A DNA stretch of 64,000 nt from Ancylostoma caninum (Eukaryota > Nematoda > Chromadorea > Rhabditida > Ancylostomatidae): contig JBAJFG010000529.1 in the NCBI GenBank assembly GCA_037903475.1, positions 310,001 through 374,000 of the forward strand, read 5' to 3'. The position numbers and the translations under genes are program-made. Position 1 is the first letter of the stretch. Each line of letters opens with the position of its first letter. Under the pieces are notes generated by a model. That model worked only from the letters and a program-made list of their open reading frames with translations. It was not told where the DNA came from and did not search any database. Of the stretch, positions 1-11,761 are shown in pieces.

Positions 1-742
1 CAACGCATTTGGCCGTCACAGAGAACACCACTTTCTCGGTGTACTTACAGAGGGTGCGACTTTGAATTTTTTTTAGAGTTTCGCAGTTTTGAAGTATGGT
101 CAGGTTTTTAGATGTATGACATTTCCGAATTTACCGTCATAGATCAATTTGGCCCTTCCAGAACTCGACGAAGGGGAAATCGCTGGAGCAGTGGCCAATA
201 AAACATATTACCGACAACCTCGCTTTCGGCTAACGAATTCATAAATCATACTAGTGCACCATGCCGATGTTTAAAAAAGACAGGACTTTGAAGCCATTCG
301 ATTGGTCCTCTCGACAGGCTTTGAAACTATTCGGCTGAAAAAAAAAAACGGTTTCCTCATGGGAAATGAGAAAGCTGTGGTTCTTGGAACTGGTGACCAC
401 GACAAAGTACGCAAAAATTGAAGAAGGTGCGAAGAGCAGTGGCGGCACAGACTTAACAGGAAACTACATGAAGACCTCTATGCTCGTCCTTGTTTAATTT
501 TTCGTTTTCTTAGGCAGATTCTGGATAAAGCGAAGCGAAAACAGAAGCTAGAAATGGCCATGAATCTAAATACACAGCATATTGAACAACCTATCGCTAC
601 CATACTGGAACGAGCGATAATCCGCTTGATCCTACGATCCAGCCATGTCTCTGTTGAATTAAAATTGTAAGGCGTGAATTTGGGGCGACCACCGCTAGCA
701 CTTCTTCTGGAAAGAAAGGAGTGCAACCTCTTGCTTAAACAC
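1..742. other. No gene recognised
   Basis: AT-rich sequence with short open frames on both strands but no splice-supported coding segment or repeat that I could identify. Confidence 0.5.
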
Positions 743-959
743 TAGCTTACGGCACTCTGCACCTCCTCTTCCGCACTTGGCAGCACCAGGGGAAGTGCGG
801 GAGAGGAGGTGCTGAGTGTGGCAAGCTAGTGCTACTCAACACTTCCTCTCCCTCACTTAGCAGCACCAGGGGAAATGCGGGAGAGGAGGTGCTGAGTGCG
901 GCAACTAGTGCTACTCAACACCTAATCTCCCTCACTTAGCAGCACCAGCGGAAGTGCAA
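743..959. repeat. 80-bp tandem repeat with internal inverted arms
   Basis: About 2.5 units. CAGCACCAGG starts at 781 and 861 and a variant starts at 940, giving a period of 79-80 bp. Within each unit GGGAGAGGAGGTG is followed about 28 nt later by its near-complement CACTTCCTCTCCC, so each unit can fold on itself. Related sequence with GTGCA and GAGG(A/G)AA motifs continues to about 1100. Confidence 0.75.
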
Positions 960-1039
960 ACTGCGGTAGAGTTATTCGTCCTCCATGGCGAATTAGTGCT
1001 CGTGAACATCTAATAGGATAAATCCCTGGTAGATGCACT

Positions 1040-1100
1040 CCCTGTTCAAAGGAGTGCATGACGAGGGAATCTTTTACTCCTATCTAGGCCCGGCTCAATC
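1040..1100. repeat. Dispersed repeat end (GTGCATGA-GAGG family)
   Basis: GTGCATGACGAGGGAATC here matches the right ends of repeats near 20815 and 24925, which continue GAGGAAACCTC then GCCTGGG. It is the most degraded of three copies seen in the window. Confidence 0.5.
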
Positions 1101-3046
1101 GCCCCTCAAAATGATGGGCTCAAAAACTCAAAACTTTTCTGCAAATATGCAAGGAATCATGTATGCCATTGTGATCAGAAGCTCCGGGGGTGTTCAGGAA
1201 TATGGAAGCGCTTCTGTGATAGAATTTTTCTTTTCGAGGAAAAGAAGAGGGCAATAAAACTCATTAAGTCTTCAAGTTTCCTTTGGTACCTCATTCTAGA
1301 ATTGAGATCTATCGAAGCATCAGACCGCCACTACGCCTAATTCTGTCATATCCGTCCTTGTCACGATATCATGTCCACTGATGTGTAAACAGTACAGTAC
1401 TATGTAAATGAGTGGTGTAAATAATGTTTAGGACTTGTTGGCAAGAAGGAAATAGAAGTCCTTCGTTCCCGTACACAGCATCCGGGGGTGCTCGAGGATG
1501 TGATGATACACACACCTACAAATAGCGATGAGACTGTTGTAAGAAGCTTTTTGCGCTGATGATGTAAGAAATCCTCTCATCTGTTCGCCCACCTACTCCT
1601 ATGCATTAATCTTCCTTCCCCACCTGAGTGGGTGAGCACAGAAAGAGGCTTTTTCAGATGTTCTGTGCATTGCATCACAGCTGTCTTTTCTATGGATTTG
1701 ATGGATTGTGAACAATAGCATTAAATCAGCTTCTTTTGGTGGCATGATAGGCAACTGTCGCAAGTGCCCATGTTTTTTTTGTCCCATACGTCTTTTCCTT
1801 ATCATTTACAGGATAGGTGACAGCTGCTCCTCGATTTGGAGATTTCCTGCGGCGATGTATCCAATTTCAGCCACTTCCTGGTACACTGTGATATTCAGGA
1901 CGGCTTGTCCAGGAGTAGACAATCCCTCTAGGCCCGTATCCAGAATGTTTTATCCAAATGATGGATAGATTAGTGTGGTTCGGATATTCTGCTATGCAAT
2001 AGAAACATATCCGCGGATACGTAAACGCACTGGTTATCTTTTCCCGGTTGACTGCCACTTGATAAGAATCCATGAACTGCTCCATCTCCACCACTTGTTA
2101 TCTCTAACCAGGACACCATACTTACGCATAGAAATGAACACATAGATGGATTAATTATTGGATAGTAAAGTGGATAAAAACTGGTGGAAATGGTATATAC
2201 CCGGTGTGCATTCCCTCCTACGGTTAAATATATTAGATAAGGGATCTGATTACTAGCTCTAATGTTCATAGATTTCTGTCATGATTAGCCTTTTCGTGAT
2301 GGCTTTTCTACGAGCATAGTGTCCATTTAACCATTCTGGGGCGAGTTTACCAAACAATGGTGCTTTGTAGATAATCATATCTCGAAAGCATTTTTTTGTG
2401 TGAGAAATCAACGCTTTGTCCTGAATTGGTGGGGATGTCGTTCCTTCACAAATCCATGAAAACTCGTCCACGCATTGTTTGATTCTTTATTCGTTTTCAC
2501 ACAGCTTTGTTTTATTTGGGTGTCATTGCATAAGTGGGAAACTCTTCCACTTTTAGGAATTTTCATATCTTTCAGATCCTAACTGTGAGAAAATCTGCTC
2601 AATACCATATTTTGAGACAAGCGCGAGACTATGAGCTCCGCCACCTTTCAGTAATTTAACCTGTGATCGCATGGGTGGAAAACTCGTCCACCTCGATATA
2701 TAGTAGTTCACCTGAGCAGATGTGCACAAAACTGTCCAAGCTGGATATTTACATTCACAAAATAGCTTGACGGTGGAATGAAATGCTGGGCGGGTCTAGT
2801 CAGAGAGCAGCCAATCAGCCGAGACCACCTGCACTCCAATTTCCTACCCCTAACCAATAGCCGTTTCCAGCGATTGGGCAGTGACAGGAAATTGGTGCCT
2901 CAACTAGTCGAAACGTGTTTACCTTGCTCAATACTTTGTGTATTTTGGCTATTGAACTACTTAGGTGCCATACTTGGTCAAGAAGTCGCCACTATGCATC
3001 CGCAAAATGGGCGGAGCCTATCCATACACACAGGAAAGCACGATAA
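1101..3046. other. No gene recognised; dispersed GGACGAGTTTTCC motifs
   Basis: Several 60-100-codon open frames exist on both strands (for example minus strand 2269-1970) but none joins to another exon or resembles a known family. Copies of the motif GGAAAACTCGTCCA lie near 2458 and 2677; the same motif recurs near 18.8, 19.0, 19.4, 19.8 and 46.4 kb. Confidence 0.5.
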
Positions 3047-3052
3047 TTTATT
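3047..3052 (-). terminator. Candidate poly(A) signal of the transporter gene
   Basis: AATAAA on the minus strand, about 250 nt beyond the transporter stop codon (3302-3300). It is the first good hexamer I noticed downstream, so it marks a likely 3' end. Confidence 0.45.
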
Positions 3053-3299
3053 ATATCCTTTTCTTCCGAATAAATGATGAGCATATCGATAATCTCTGAC
3101 AAGTAAAAAGAAAGTAAAAATCGAATGAAATGCAATCGTATCACCCTACGCACTATAGAAACAGTATCAAAATATACGAGAGGAGGAGGTATAAAATCTA
3201 GCGAAAGCCTAGAAACACGGTTAATGAACCATAGAAACGTTGGCAATGTGCTGCGGCACTTGCGCTGCATGCGGTGCGATGCGGTGCGGCGCGTCGCGG

Positions 3300-6200
3300 T
3301 TAGTGAGACGGCGGTGTCCTAACCGCTTCGGTAGCAGCCGGTCGCGCAATCATTTCTTCGCCGTCTGGTTTCTCATCTGCAACGCATGTCCATGGAGCGG
3401 GCTTCGCGTCGGCGTACACGCAGAAGATGGCGTTACAGAGAAGCAGAATTCCGGCGTGGATGAGGAAGCAGTTTCGCCAGTCTTCGAACCTAAAAAGCAA
3501 CCATAAAGTATGGAGAAAATTCCGAAAAAAAAATTGCCGTTTTCCCCAGAAGTGGCCTGTCAACTGTAAGCCCCACCCACTGAACGGAGGGCCCATTTAC
3601 ACTATGAGTGAGCTCCGCCCACTACATCATATCTAGAGGTGCAGAAATCCCCCGTCTAACTTACGTGTTCGCTGAAATAATCGCGTTGACAACGAACGGC
3701 TCGAGAAGAATAGTGACAGCCCAAATGTTCATGATCTAAAATTATCGATTACTTCTCTGTGACATTCATGGAAAATTCCAGAAAGTCAAGCACCGCGGGA
3801 CCCACCTGTGTCATACCGAAATGTCCAAATTGCCTAGAATGTAAAGTAATGCACTTGTTGAAACCCGCAGTGTTGAAGCCAAGCAGACTTTCGGCGAATA
3901 CCTGCGCAGTGTGATTTTTGGAACACTGTAATTCGTATATTCTGCAATGCGTCACACTTACCAAGATAACTATAGCAGTGACATTGCTCTCTCTTGGTAT
4001 AAAGGCTAAAATAATAAAGAAGAACGCCGACGCTCCCAAAGCTATTGAGTTGTAGATACGTAACTTCAGCGTTTCATCGAGGCAACTGCAATCGATATAT
4101 CGATTTTTCCCCTGCATCTCTGTGTGATCCGCTTAACACTGGTATAGGAGTAAGGAACGCTTATATCGAACACTCACGTCAACATGTCACTAGATACACC
4201 ACCAATGAGTTTTAGACAGAACTGCACGGCCACAGGTAGAGCAGCAAGGAAACCTGAGAAAAATTCGATTATCGATTGAAGATGACATGCGGCGAAATAT
4301 GAGGGAACAAGATGCTCATGTACTCACCCGTTTTGAACACGTTGTACCTGAGATAATCGTTGACATATTGCGGATTGAACATGGTTACGAGCTGGAAATC
4401 GACTATGTTGATTTATTGATTGATTGATAAAACATCGCTGGATGCCTACCTGTACAGCCAACAGATCACCAAAAGCAGCTATCCATGCTCCCCAGAGCGT
4501 TTTCGACGTCAGTATTTGTTTGTAGGGGAGCTTTTCACGCACATTCTTCTGGAACGGATATATTTTAATGGGACAAGGTCAGACACGGAGAGTATGGCTC
4601 GGAACCCCTAATTATATAGTTAGTAAATAAATAAGCAATCAATAAAAAAGAGTAAAAAAGAAAACGAAAAATTGTTGGTCCTGTTCCCAACCTTAGATGT
4701 ATACAGATTGAGTAAGGAGTTAAACAGTATTACATATTTACGCACTTTGATTGTCTTGAAAGGTCATCGGCATTCAATCGATATCCGCGTCGCGGCACGC
4801 AAACGCAATCGCGCGCGCACCGCAACACGACCGCCTAGAGTTAGGGAACGAATTTTGATTTGTATAGAAACAATGCTCCAACCCAGCTTTTGAATTCAGC
4901 GAAAAAAATGCCCATTCGTTGTAGTTACAATTAACCAAATTGAAGTACATGTTAATGTCAGACCAGCATTTCTAAACAGCTGTTGAAATACACCATTCAT
5001 TGCATAGAAATGTTGCATTGCTTAGCCATGAGGAAAATTAGTATTTCAGAGGCAGAATAATAGAAAAAGGCGAGGATAAAAATAGAATATCTCCAACGTT
5101 GCCGCTCAGAGAACTATTAAAGATACATGACTAGCCCCGCCCATCGTCCCAAATGTCCCACATGGTATTTTTGAAATCATTTACAACTTAACAGAAATGT
5201 CTATATCTAATGCAGAGTGGAGATGTTTTTCTTACGCCCGGTAGTTCATACTCTGCATATCTGCCCCACTCAACTAATCGATAACCAACCTTCTTCGACT
5301 TTCCGGTCTGAAGACGTTTCAGTTCAGCTTGGCCAACTAGCCTATGCTCCTCTGGTGTATCCTTATACAGCAGAATCCAGAAACAGAACGAAATTATCGT
5401 AAACGACGCGTGCACATAGTAGACGGACGGCCATCCCCACCGCGACGTGCATAGCGCACCTAAACGCACACGCACACACTTCCTCTGCGTCTCTAACCAC
5501 CATAGAAAGCTTCGCTAACCCGACACTGGCATAGTGAATATTTGACTGAGCTGTGTGCAACCGGTCAACAGGCCACAGAACAATCCATGTTCAGTCAGCG
5601 TGGCCCAGTCTGCAGTTAACGCTCCGATAATGGGAAATGTCGCCGAAAATGCGATACCCTGAAATATCAGGGGTCGCATCAGCTGTGCGGTCCTTTAAAG
5701 TGCCCACATAGAAAAGTGAACTGACCTGGAACGTCCTCGCTACCAAAAAGTATTTAAATCCATATTCATTCGCAGTTGGAATGAGAATGGTTGACACTGA
5801 AAAGATCAATATCGATTTTTAACCAGAAAATTTACGTGTGCAACAGGTTCAGCGCGCTAAAGCGAGAGCTCAAAGAAGCAGAGTTTTTATTTATTACGTA
5901 TTATTTATTACGTTACGTAGTCAATCCAAAAGTCCTAGAATGAAACACTGTGGATAATTCCTCGGAAAGGTAAGGGAGCGAGGGTGCAGAGAAGCGGAGA
6001 CCGAGGAAAAGTGCGAAAAAAAACCTGCAACACATAGTTGGACTGGAGCAAAACAAGAGCAGAGAAGTGTAAAATACTCTGCGTCTATGACCGCTAATTA
6101 AAACCCCTGGTATTTTAGTTTCTGAAGTAATAAGAAAATTTTGGGCTGGTCAAAGAAGCAGAGTTTCACTCTACGTCTCTAACTAGTCTGTAGTGCGAAC

Positions 6201-8820
6201 TTGGCACGCTGGCGTGGTCTTCACCCATTACGATATACTCGAGGACGAATAACAACTTCAGTGCCGTATTAACTCAATCAATACGCATGTTTCGCACATG
6301 ATAACCGATAGGTATGTTTTGTGCACAAGTGGGTCGATCAATACGCATGTTTCGTGCATGGTCTCGTCTAAGTTGTGCCACTGCCAATGGTCTGCGCTGC
6401 ATCGATGTGAGGCACTGATCTCTCTCATCCCTTCCCCCCCCCCCCCTCCCCCGCTCTCCCCACCCCTGTCGCAAACCCTTCCAGGCGCCAACAGCGCGTG
6501 TGACGTCAGCGGCGTCAGCGTTTCATTGCCATTTGGATGGAAATACAACGCGACAAATACGTTTCGCTGGATTGCTTTTTTGCAAAAGCACGAATTTAAA
6601 CATTTTACAACACGTTCGCACTCTTCCTACAAAAAACCGTCAAGAAATACGAGTCAAGGTCGGTCGCTGAACGCATTTTGCGGTAAAAGATGTTAAATGG
6701 TGTGAGAGATGTACAGTATTGATCCAACTACAAAATGCACTTTTAACACATAACGGACAATACGACCCACCGGTGGGTCGTACGGGAAGTTACGTAGAGG
6801 ACAATACGACCCACCGGTGGGTCGTATCCGTTTTATCCCTTTTTCTTAGGTGGAGCTCCCCCATATTGTGCCCCTAGGGGTTATTGTACCCGCTGAACAC
6901 GGAAATAGCATCCATTTTGTACCGTAGCTGCGATACTGTAGGATTACTGTAGTCCTGTAGATAGTGTTGATGTATTTTCTCACAGCATCTACACCAAATT
7001 TGAACTTTGGGGTTAATTGACGTGCTGAACATGAATACGCCATCAGTCCTGCACCGTAGAGCAGTACTCTAAAGCTACTGTAGTGTTATCGTATGGGTAC
7101 TGTAGACATACTGTAGATGAATTTTATTCGCCAAATTCAGTGAAACTTCGGCAATTGGGGTTATTTGACATGACGAGCACGAAATTGACATTCATTTTGT
7201 ACCGTAGCGCAGTACTGTAGGGTTACTGTAGGCATACTGTAGATGCATTTTGTTCACCAAATTCAGTGAAACTTTGACAAGTGGGGTTATTTGACATGCT
7301 GAGCACGAATTTGAGATCCATATTCCCAGTAGGTGCCATATTCGAGATCAGCGTGTAAAACAACTCCAGTTTTGGGCAAATTCTGATGCAAAATCTTCTC
7401 CACAGTTCCTACAGTATGATTACAATAACCCCGCAGTGATGCGATACGGTAGACACTAAATATGATATTCTTATTCTGTATGTAAAATAACCCTCCTGTG
7501 CAAATTTTGGTTGAATTCTTATAGAGAAAACGTCTTTCTACAGTTTCTACAGTATACATACAGTAACACTACAGAAGTGCTTTACCAAGTAAAATAGATG
7601 GCATATTTGTGATCAGCACGTCAAATATGCCCTAACTCTCGCAACTTCGTCGAAAAACAAGCGCAAACTCGCTTTGGTCCAAGGTGGCCCTGAGCGGAAA
7701 ATCTGCGTTGTCGCGAATGTGTTAAATCGAGACGCTCCGCCCACATTTCACATTTCGTATGCTTTTATTAGCGTGGAACTGCGAATATGACAAATTCACA
7801 AGGCCACGCCCACACTCTCGTCGTCTGCGTCTATGCTCCTACATACCAGTGGCAGACGCGGAAATGGTCAGCCCAGGCGGGAGGGGAGGAAGGCATGGAA
7901 AGGGGAAAAAACCGTTGTCTCCGCTATTTAGGGGATTCGTACGAGAATACTGAAAAACAGGAATTATTTATTCTAGTATTAAAAAATTTGAAATAATTGA
8001 AAAAAAGCGGAAATAAACAATTCAAAACAAGAAAACGTAATATTGCACACAATGTGTTATATTTTTTTTCAAAAATACGGTGAATCACTCTTTTGAAGGG
8101 GGGGGGCTACCTGACTTCCCAGGAACACAGTAACTACATTTCCACGAAAGGTTCCATGCGTCACAGAGGGAAGAAATGATACAATAGGTTTGAGGGCAGA
8201 GACGCAGAGGAATTTTTGCTTCTCTGCACTCAAGCATGTAGCTTACAATACTTTTGAGGTATCCAATATTTAGGCAAGAAGCAATTTCATCGAAATATTC
8301 TGGATGAACGAACAACGCCGAAGAAACGCAGGACAACTCAACAAATCAATAAAATCAATAACTCACATGCTGATATGATGCCAGCCGATAGGAAAATCCA
8401 CTTCTTTGTGTAACGTTGGAACATATACGTATACGGGACTGACGCCGCTAGTGCACCTATCGCCACACAAGCTTGCAACCAACTTTGCTCCAGCTTATTA
8501 TATTGTCCTCAAATATAGACATACATTTGTGGAAGAAAATCAACAAAATCGATATCGATCACACGTACTTCCTTTGTCCAACTCAGATGTGGTCGAGTCA
8601 TTTTTCGGTACCATACAAATTTTCGTGAAATTATACGTATTCATATTCGATAACAGTGATGTGAGACATAATGCAGCAGTGATGAGAATCTGAAAAAAAA
8701 ACTCATCACATGTCAGATCGCGTTAGACCAGAAGGGTCAGAGACGCAGAGTAGTATCACTTACCACGTAACGAAATCTCGCACATACTGGTGCTTTTCCA
8801 GGCGCTTCCTGCCCTGTCAT
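3300..8820 (-). CDS. SLC17-like major facilitator transporter, 13 exons, complete
   Basis: Predicted multi-pass membrane transporter of the SLC17 (vesicular glutamate / sodium-phosphate type) branch of the major facilitator superfamily. Exons, 5' to 3' on the minus strand: 8820-8764, 8689-8569, 8507-8367, 5796-5726, 5658-5520, 5459-5290, 4548-4450, 4391-4328, 4253-4178, 4085-3962, 3901-3806, 3735-3665, 3489-3300. Every junction has GT..AG and keeps one frame, giving 472 residues, the usual SLC17 length. Visible features: first helix at about 20-38, then a short loop with NFT (39) and NDS (49) glycosylation sequons; a VARTFQGIAFSATFP-like stretch around 124-138; GWPSVYY near 185; the central cytoplasmic loop ending KSKK at 233; GGVSSD near 306; a hydrophilic tail ending PPSH. 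The ATG at 8820 is inferred: the exon opens after a good acceptor (ag at 8857-8856) and contains no earlier in-frame ATG, so a trans-spliced start is possible; a separate upstream first exon is the alternative. Substrate cannot be told from sequence. No frameshift or stop is present. Confidence 0.9.
6277..6396. repeat. 60-bp direct repeat, two units
   Basis: The string ATCAATACGCATGTTTCG occurs at 6277 and again at 6337, exactly 60 bp apart, with matching bases between. The second unit is more diverged after about 30 bp. It lies in intron 3 of the transporter gene. Confidence 0.6.
6761..6827. repeat. Duplicated perfect palindrome
   Basis: Two perfect palindromes with core ACGACCCACCGGTGGGTCGT lie at 6761-6782 (22 bp) and 6804-6827 (24 bp). 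Each is preceded by GGACAA, so they are direct copies of a longer string about 44 bp apart. Perfect two-fold symmetry of this length could form a cruciform or bind a dimeric protein; it may also be the terminus of a small element. Confidence 0.8.
6890..7620. repeat. Diverged TACTGTAG-rich repeat block
   Basis: A run of diverged repeats. The best preserved unit reads from GGGGTTATTTGACATG through GAGCACGA, CATTTTGTACCGTAGCGCAG and several TACTGTAG motifs, to CACCAAATTCAGTGAAACTT, then repeats. Copies start near 7010, 7150 and 7270 and degrade to both sides. Similar TACTGTAG-rich dispersed repeats are known in rhabditid genomes. No coding potential. Confidence 0.7.
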
Positions 8821-8855
8821 CAACGCGGTGGTCTGCTCGCCACCGGCTTTATCCG

Positions 8856-8870
8856 CTGTAATGGAGCAAT
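8856..8870 (-). promoter_or_regulatory. Splice acceptor upstream of the transporter start (possible spliced-leader site)
   Basis: On the minus strand TTGCTCCATTACAG precedes the first transporter exon, and the first in-frame ATG (8820) lies 36 nt inside that exon. This fits either a spliced-leader acceptor with a short 5' leader, as is common in nematodes, or an ordinary acceptor after an upstream first exon that I did not find. A 5' RACE or RNA-seq read would decide. Confidence 0.45.
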
Positions 8871-11309
8871 ATAGTTGATGATCGAGATGTTAAATGATGT
8901 CAGATGGTGTAATGTCAAATAAATTTCCGTGTTTTTTCCATAGAGTTTTCTGTGTCAAGATTTGCACCTTGTTTTTGTTTCCTTTACACTCCACATACTG
9001 TATGCTACAGTAAAATGACTTTGTTTACTTCATCTGTCAACCCCCGAAACTGGAGCATATCACCACAGCACCAATTTCAATCCCGAATTCAATCTCTAGG
9101 AATGCTTCCGATGAAATGGCACTTCTGCAGGCAATGTGCTCGTTTTTCTTGATGCCGGTCGCAGGACGACAGCAGCAGTTTTTGCAAAGGCCTTAATTAA
9201 GGGCTGACCGCCGAATTGTGTTGAAACAGGGGATGCCATCCAAGGTGATTACGAGCTTTTGCGGACATCGCGTAAATAAAAAACTTTAATTATGCGAGCG
9301 GTTCCCCGAATTTCTGAAAAGGCAGTCACTATTTGAAACTTGAATCTCTACAATTCTAGAAATTACACAATGTGGACACTATGCTCGGAGAAAAAATTCG
9401 CTTAATACAAAATGTGGATATTGATCAAAGGTGGTCCTCTGGCTCTTTCAAAGGTGGTTTTCATAACTGAAAAGCAAAGCAGTATGTCTTCGTGCTTATG
9501 AGTATATCAAATGCATACATAGAAGCTCTTGTGAGACCCTCTTTTAATGGTTTACACAAATGGAATTAAAAAATTGCGCTCCAATGCGATACCGTACCCT
9601 CTGGGTGCACGGTTGGATATTTATTGATCGTTAATGGTCGATTGATTGATTAGTTCATTTACTAATTCAGGGAATCGCTCGCTTTGAAAAGTGAATACGC
9701 ACTCATGCTACCCTTTTAGGTCCTAGACATCTAATGACCCTGACAAGCACTGGACAAACTGCTCAGCAATTGGAATCCTAGAAATGAAAGAAAAACTTTG
9801 AAAAAAGGAATGTGCAAAAAGTTTTCCGTATTGCGGTATTAAAAGCCTTCTCTACATAACCACACAAAAATGCGCTCATACAGGGATTGAGAATAGACCT
9901 GTCTGACAGAAAATATACTACTTGTCAAAGCGCCAAAGATTCCGCGCTCTAATACAGTCGCTCCTAAAAACGCGCAATTCAATCCTTTTTTTCTTCTTTA
10001 CCAGTGTTCGATGAGCGCTTCTGTGTTAGTAATTATTCCAGTGAGCTTCCGGCGCTTAGCGCCTTCCTCAGACCGAGTACGATGAATAGAGGAGCAGATG
10101 TGTGACTTTTTTTGACAACCACAGCTTAAAGTCTGATCTCATCCAGGGAGCTCTTGCTCTCAAAAGTGAACTAATACTACTATGTGTCAAGTAAGCAAGC
10201 TAAAGCCAAGAACCAAAGAACAAAAAATGAATAAATACAATTTCTAGCTTAAAAGGTTAGCCAAGGCAAAGAAATTAATTAAAATTTTCTGAAGAATGTG
10301 CTGCTGCTGGTATGTTTATGCACTTTTTTTCCCATAGAAAATCAAAAGACATGGAGGTTCTATTGCATAAATAGCAATTTTCTTAATGTTTAGACAGTAA
10401 TGCGTGCGAATTTCAGAGATGAAAGACTAGGTGCTAATTTGCCTAGAAATCAACCAATGAGCCTTAAAATGGGCAGACCAGATCTGGGACAATCCGAATC
10501 CCAGGAGAGGTCCGAATATCGAACGAGCTTCCATTTGGAAGGTCAGGCTCTGACTGACTGCTATGTTGAAGGAGAAGAAAAAAGACGTGTGATTGCCAAT
10601 AAATCTTGTGCCAATGGAAATGAATATGAAATTAACGAGTTTTTGATGGGAATTCATTTTTCATACAACAGTCATTAATTTTTACTGTGCGAACAAGGAG
10701 TTTCCAATTGCTACAGAACCCCTTGGTCAAAGAAACCTCCCCGACGGTTGACCGTTTCTCTCTGCTCTGTTTGTACCAACCCCGAATACCTTTTTTTCCG
10801 CTATAATTCTAAGAGGATATATGTGGCTTGTCCAAATTCCACCTATATGTTGCTTGATGGGGCGACGGAAGCTTTTATATAGCCTATGCAAGAGAATATG
10901 ATACGTTCTTTGTATTGAATAAATGATGAGATGCCTTTTTTATTTGTGTTCACTTGCGTGTTCTCAGCTATAAGAAATTTTCTCATAGCAAAGAAAAAGT
11001 GCAAAGTCTAATGATGATTGCCTGAAAAACGCTTTTCTATCACAATCCATTGAATTAATTTTGAGTTCGAAATTCATTGCATTCCTTCGGAGAAAATTTG
11101 CCAGTGGTTACACATCTTTAACCTCTTCCTCGGTTAAATTCACCTCTTCCAGTTGGAGGCTCCTCCGATTTCCGGGCCTCCTTTGGAATTCAGCAGTTTT
11201 TTTTTCCCATTTCTTGGAACCACATCCCCACTTCTGAGGCTCCATGGTTGACTTTTCTGTTGCTCAGTGGACTCCCGCATATTTTTCTCAGCGACCATTT
11301 TATCTTGTG
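8871..11309. other. Intergenic region upstream of the transporter
   Basis: No gene supported. A 92-codon open frame at 10400-10678 (plus) has an equally open antisense frame and no recognisable family, so I treat it as chance. A GGCGCTTAGCGCC palindrome lies near 10049. Promoter elements of the divergently placed transporter may lie just above 8870 but none is distinctive. Confidence 0.5.
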
Positions 11310-11349
11310 GATCTAGAGCCTGTGCATGGATGGATAATCCCAACAGCAA

Positions 11350-11590
11350 ATGCACCACTGGGGTTACCCAGGGTTAACGCGTTGACGACCGTGTTGACCA
11401 TGAGTAAGTTTGTGGGCTGTTATCACGTTTACCCTGGGTAGATTGGATTCATAACTGAGATTAAACATGATAACCGTGTTAACGTACCCGAATATACCCT
11501 TCACCTGGCATCCATCAACATGTTTACCTATACGCCACAATGTCCATATTCCGCTACTGTCCAAGGTAATTATACCCATGAGTACGAGTT
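11350..11590. repeat. Palindromic TTACCCAGGGTAA elements, degraded copies
   Basis: TTACCCAGGGTTAACGCGTT starts near 11364 and its inverted partner CGTTTACCCTGGGTAG lies near 11426, making a short foldback unit. A second, more diverged unit (ACCGTGTTAACGTACCC, ATGTTTACC) follows to about 11590. Same family as the copies at 11650 and 23250. Confidence 0.65.
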
Positions 11591-11649
11591 TACCCATTCT
11601 TACAATGATCCTGACACAGGATGTGATATACTGACATCTATTCTGAAGC

Positions 11650-11761
11650 CGCATGCATTATTCAGATTACCCAGGGTAAACGTATTAACATCACACAGAC
11701 TTGCCCGCCCTTAACACGGGCGTCAACACGTTCACCCTGGGTAAACTCAGTCATGCATCCA
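11650..11761. mobile_element. MITE-like palindromic element, about 112 bp
   Basis: The left arm reads GCATGCATTATTCAG then ATTACCCAGGGTAAACGT; the right arm inverted reads GGATGCATGACTGAG then TTTACCCAGGGTGAACGT. The two arms pair over most of the element's length. No coding capacity. The structure and the repeated occurrence (also 11350, 23250 and 23363) suggest a foldback MITE family. Confidence 0.7.

Larger units (their letters stand above)
5797..8366 (-). other. Large repeat-filled intron 3 of the transporter
   Basis: This 2.57-kb intron separates the second and third transmembrane parts of the transporter; most other introns of the gene are well under 300 nt. It contains a 60-bp direct duplication (6277-6396), a C13 run (6434-6446), two copies of a perfect palindrome (6761-6782, 6804-6827), a diverged TACTGTAG-rich repeat block (about 6890-7620) and three copies of an AGACGCAGAG-type motif. 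No coding exon could be supported inside it. Confidence 0.75.

Noticed and set aside
8085..8336. 83-codon minus-strand frame as a transporter exon
   Set aside because: It does not encode a membrane segment of the family, and splicing exon 8507-8367 directly to 5796-5726 gives the expected protein in phase.
11350..11761. Telomere-like TTACCC strings
   Set aside because: The nematode telomere repeat is TTAGGC; these TTACCC words belong to a palindromic element and are not in tandem arrays.
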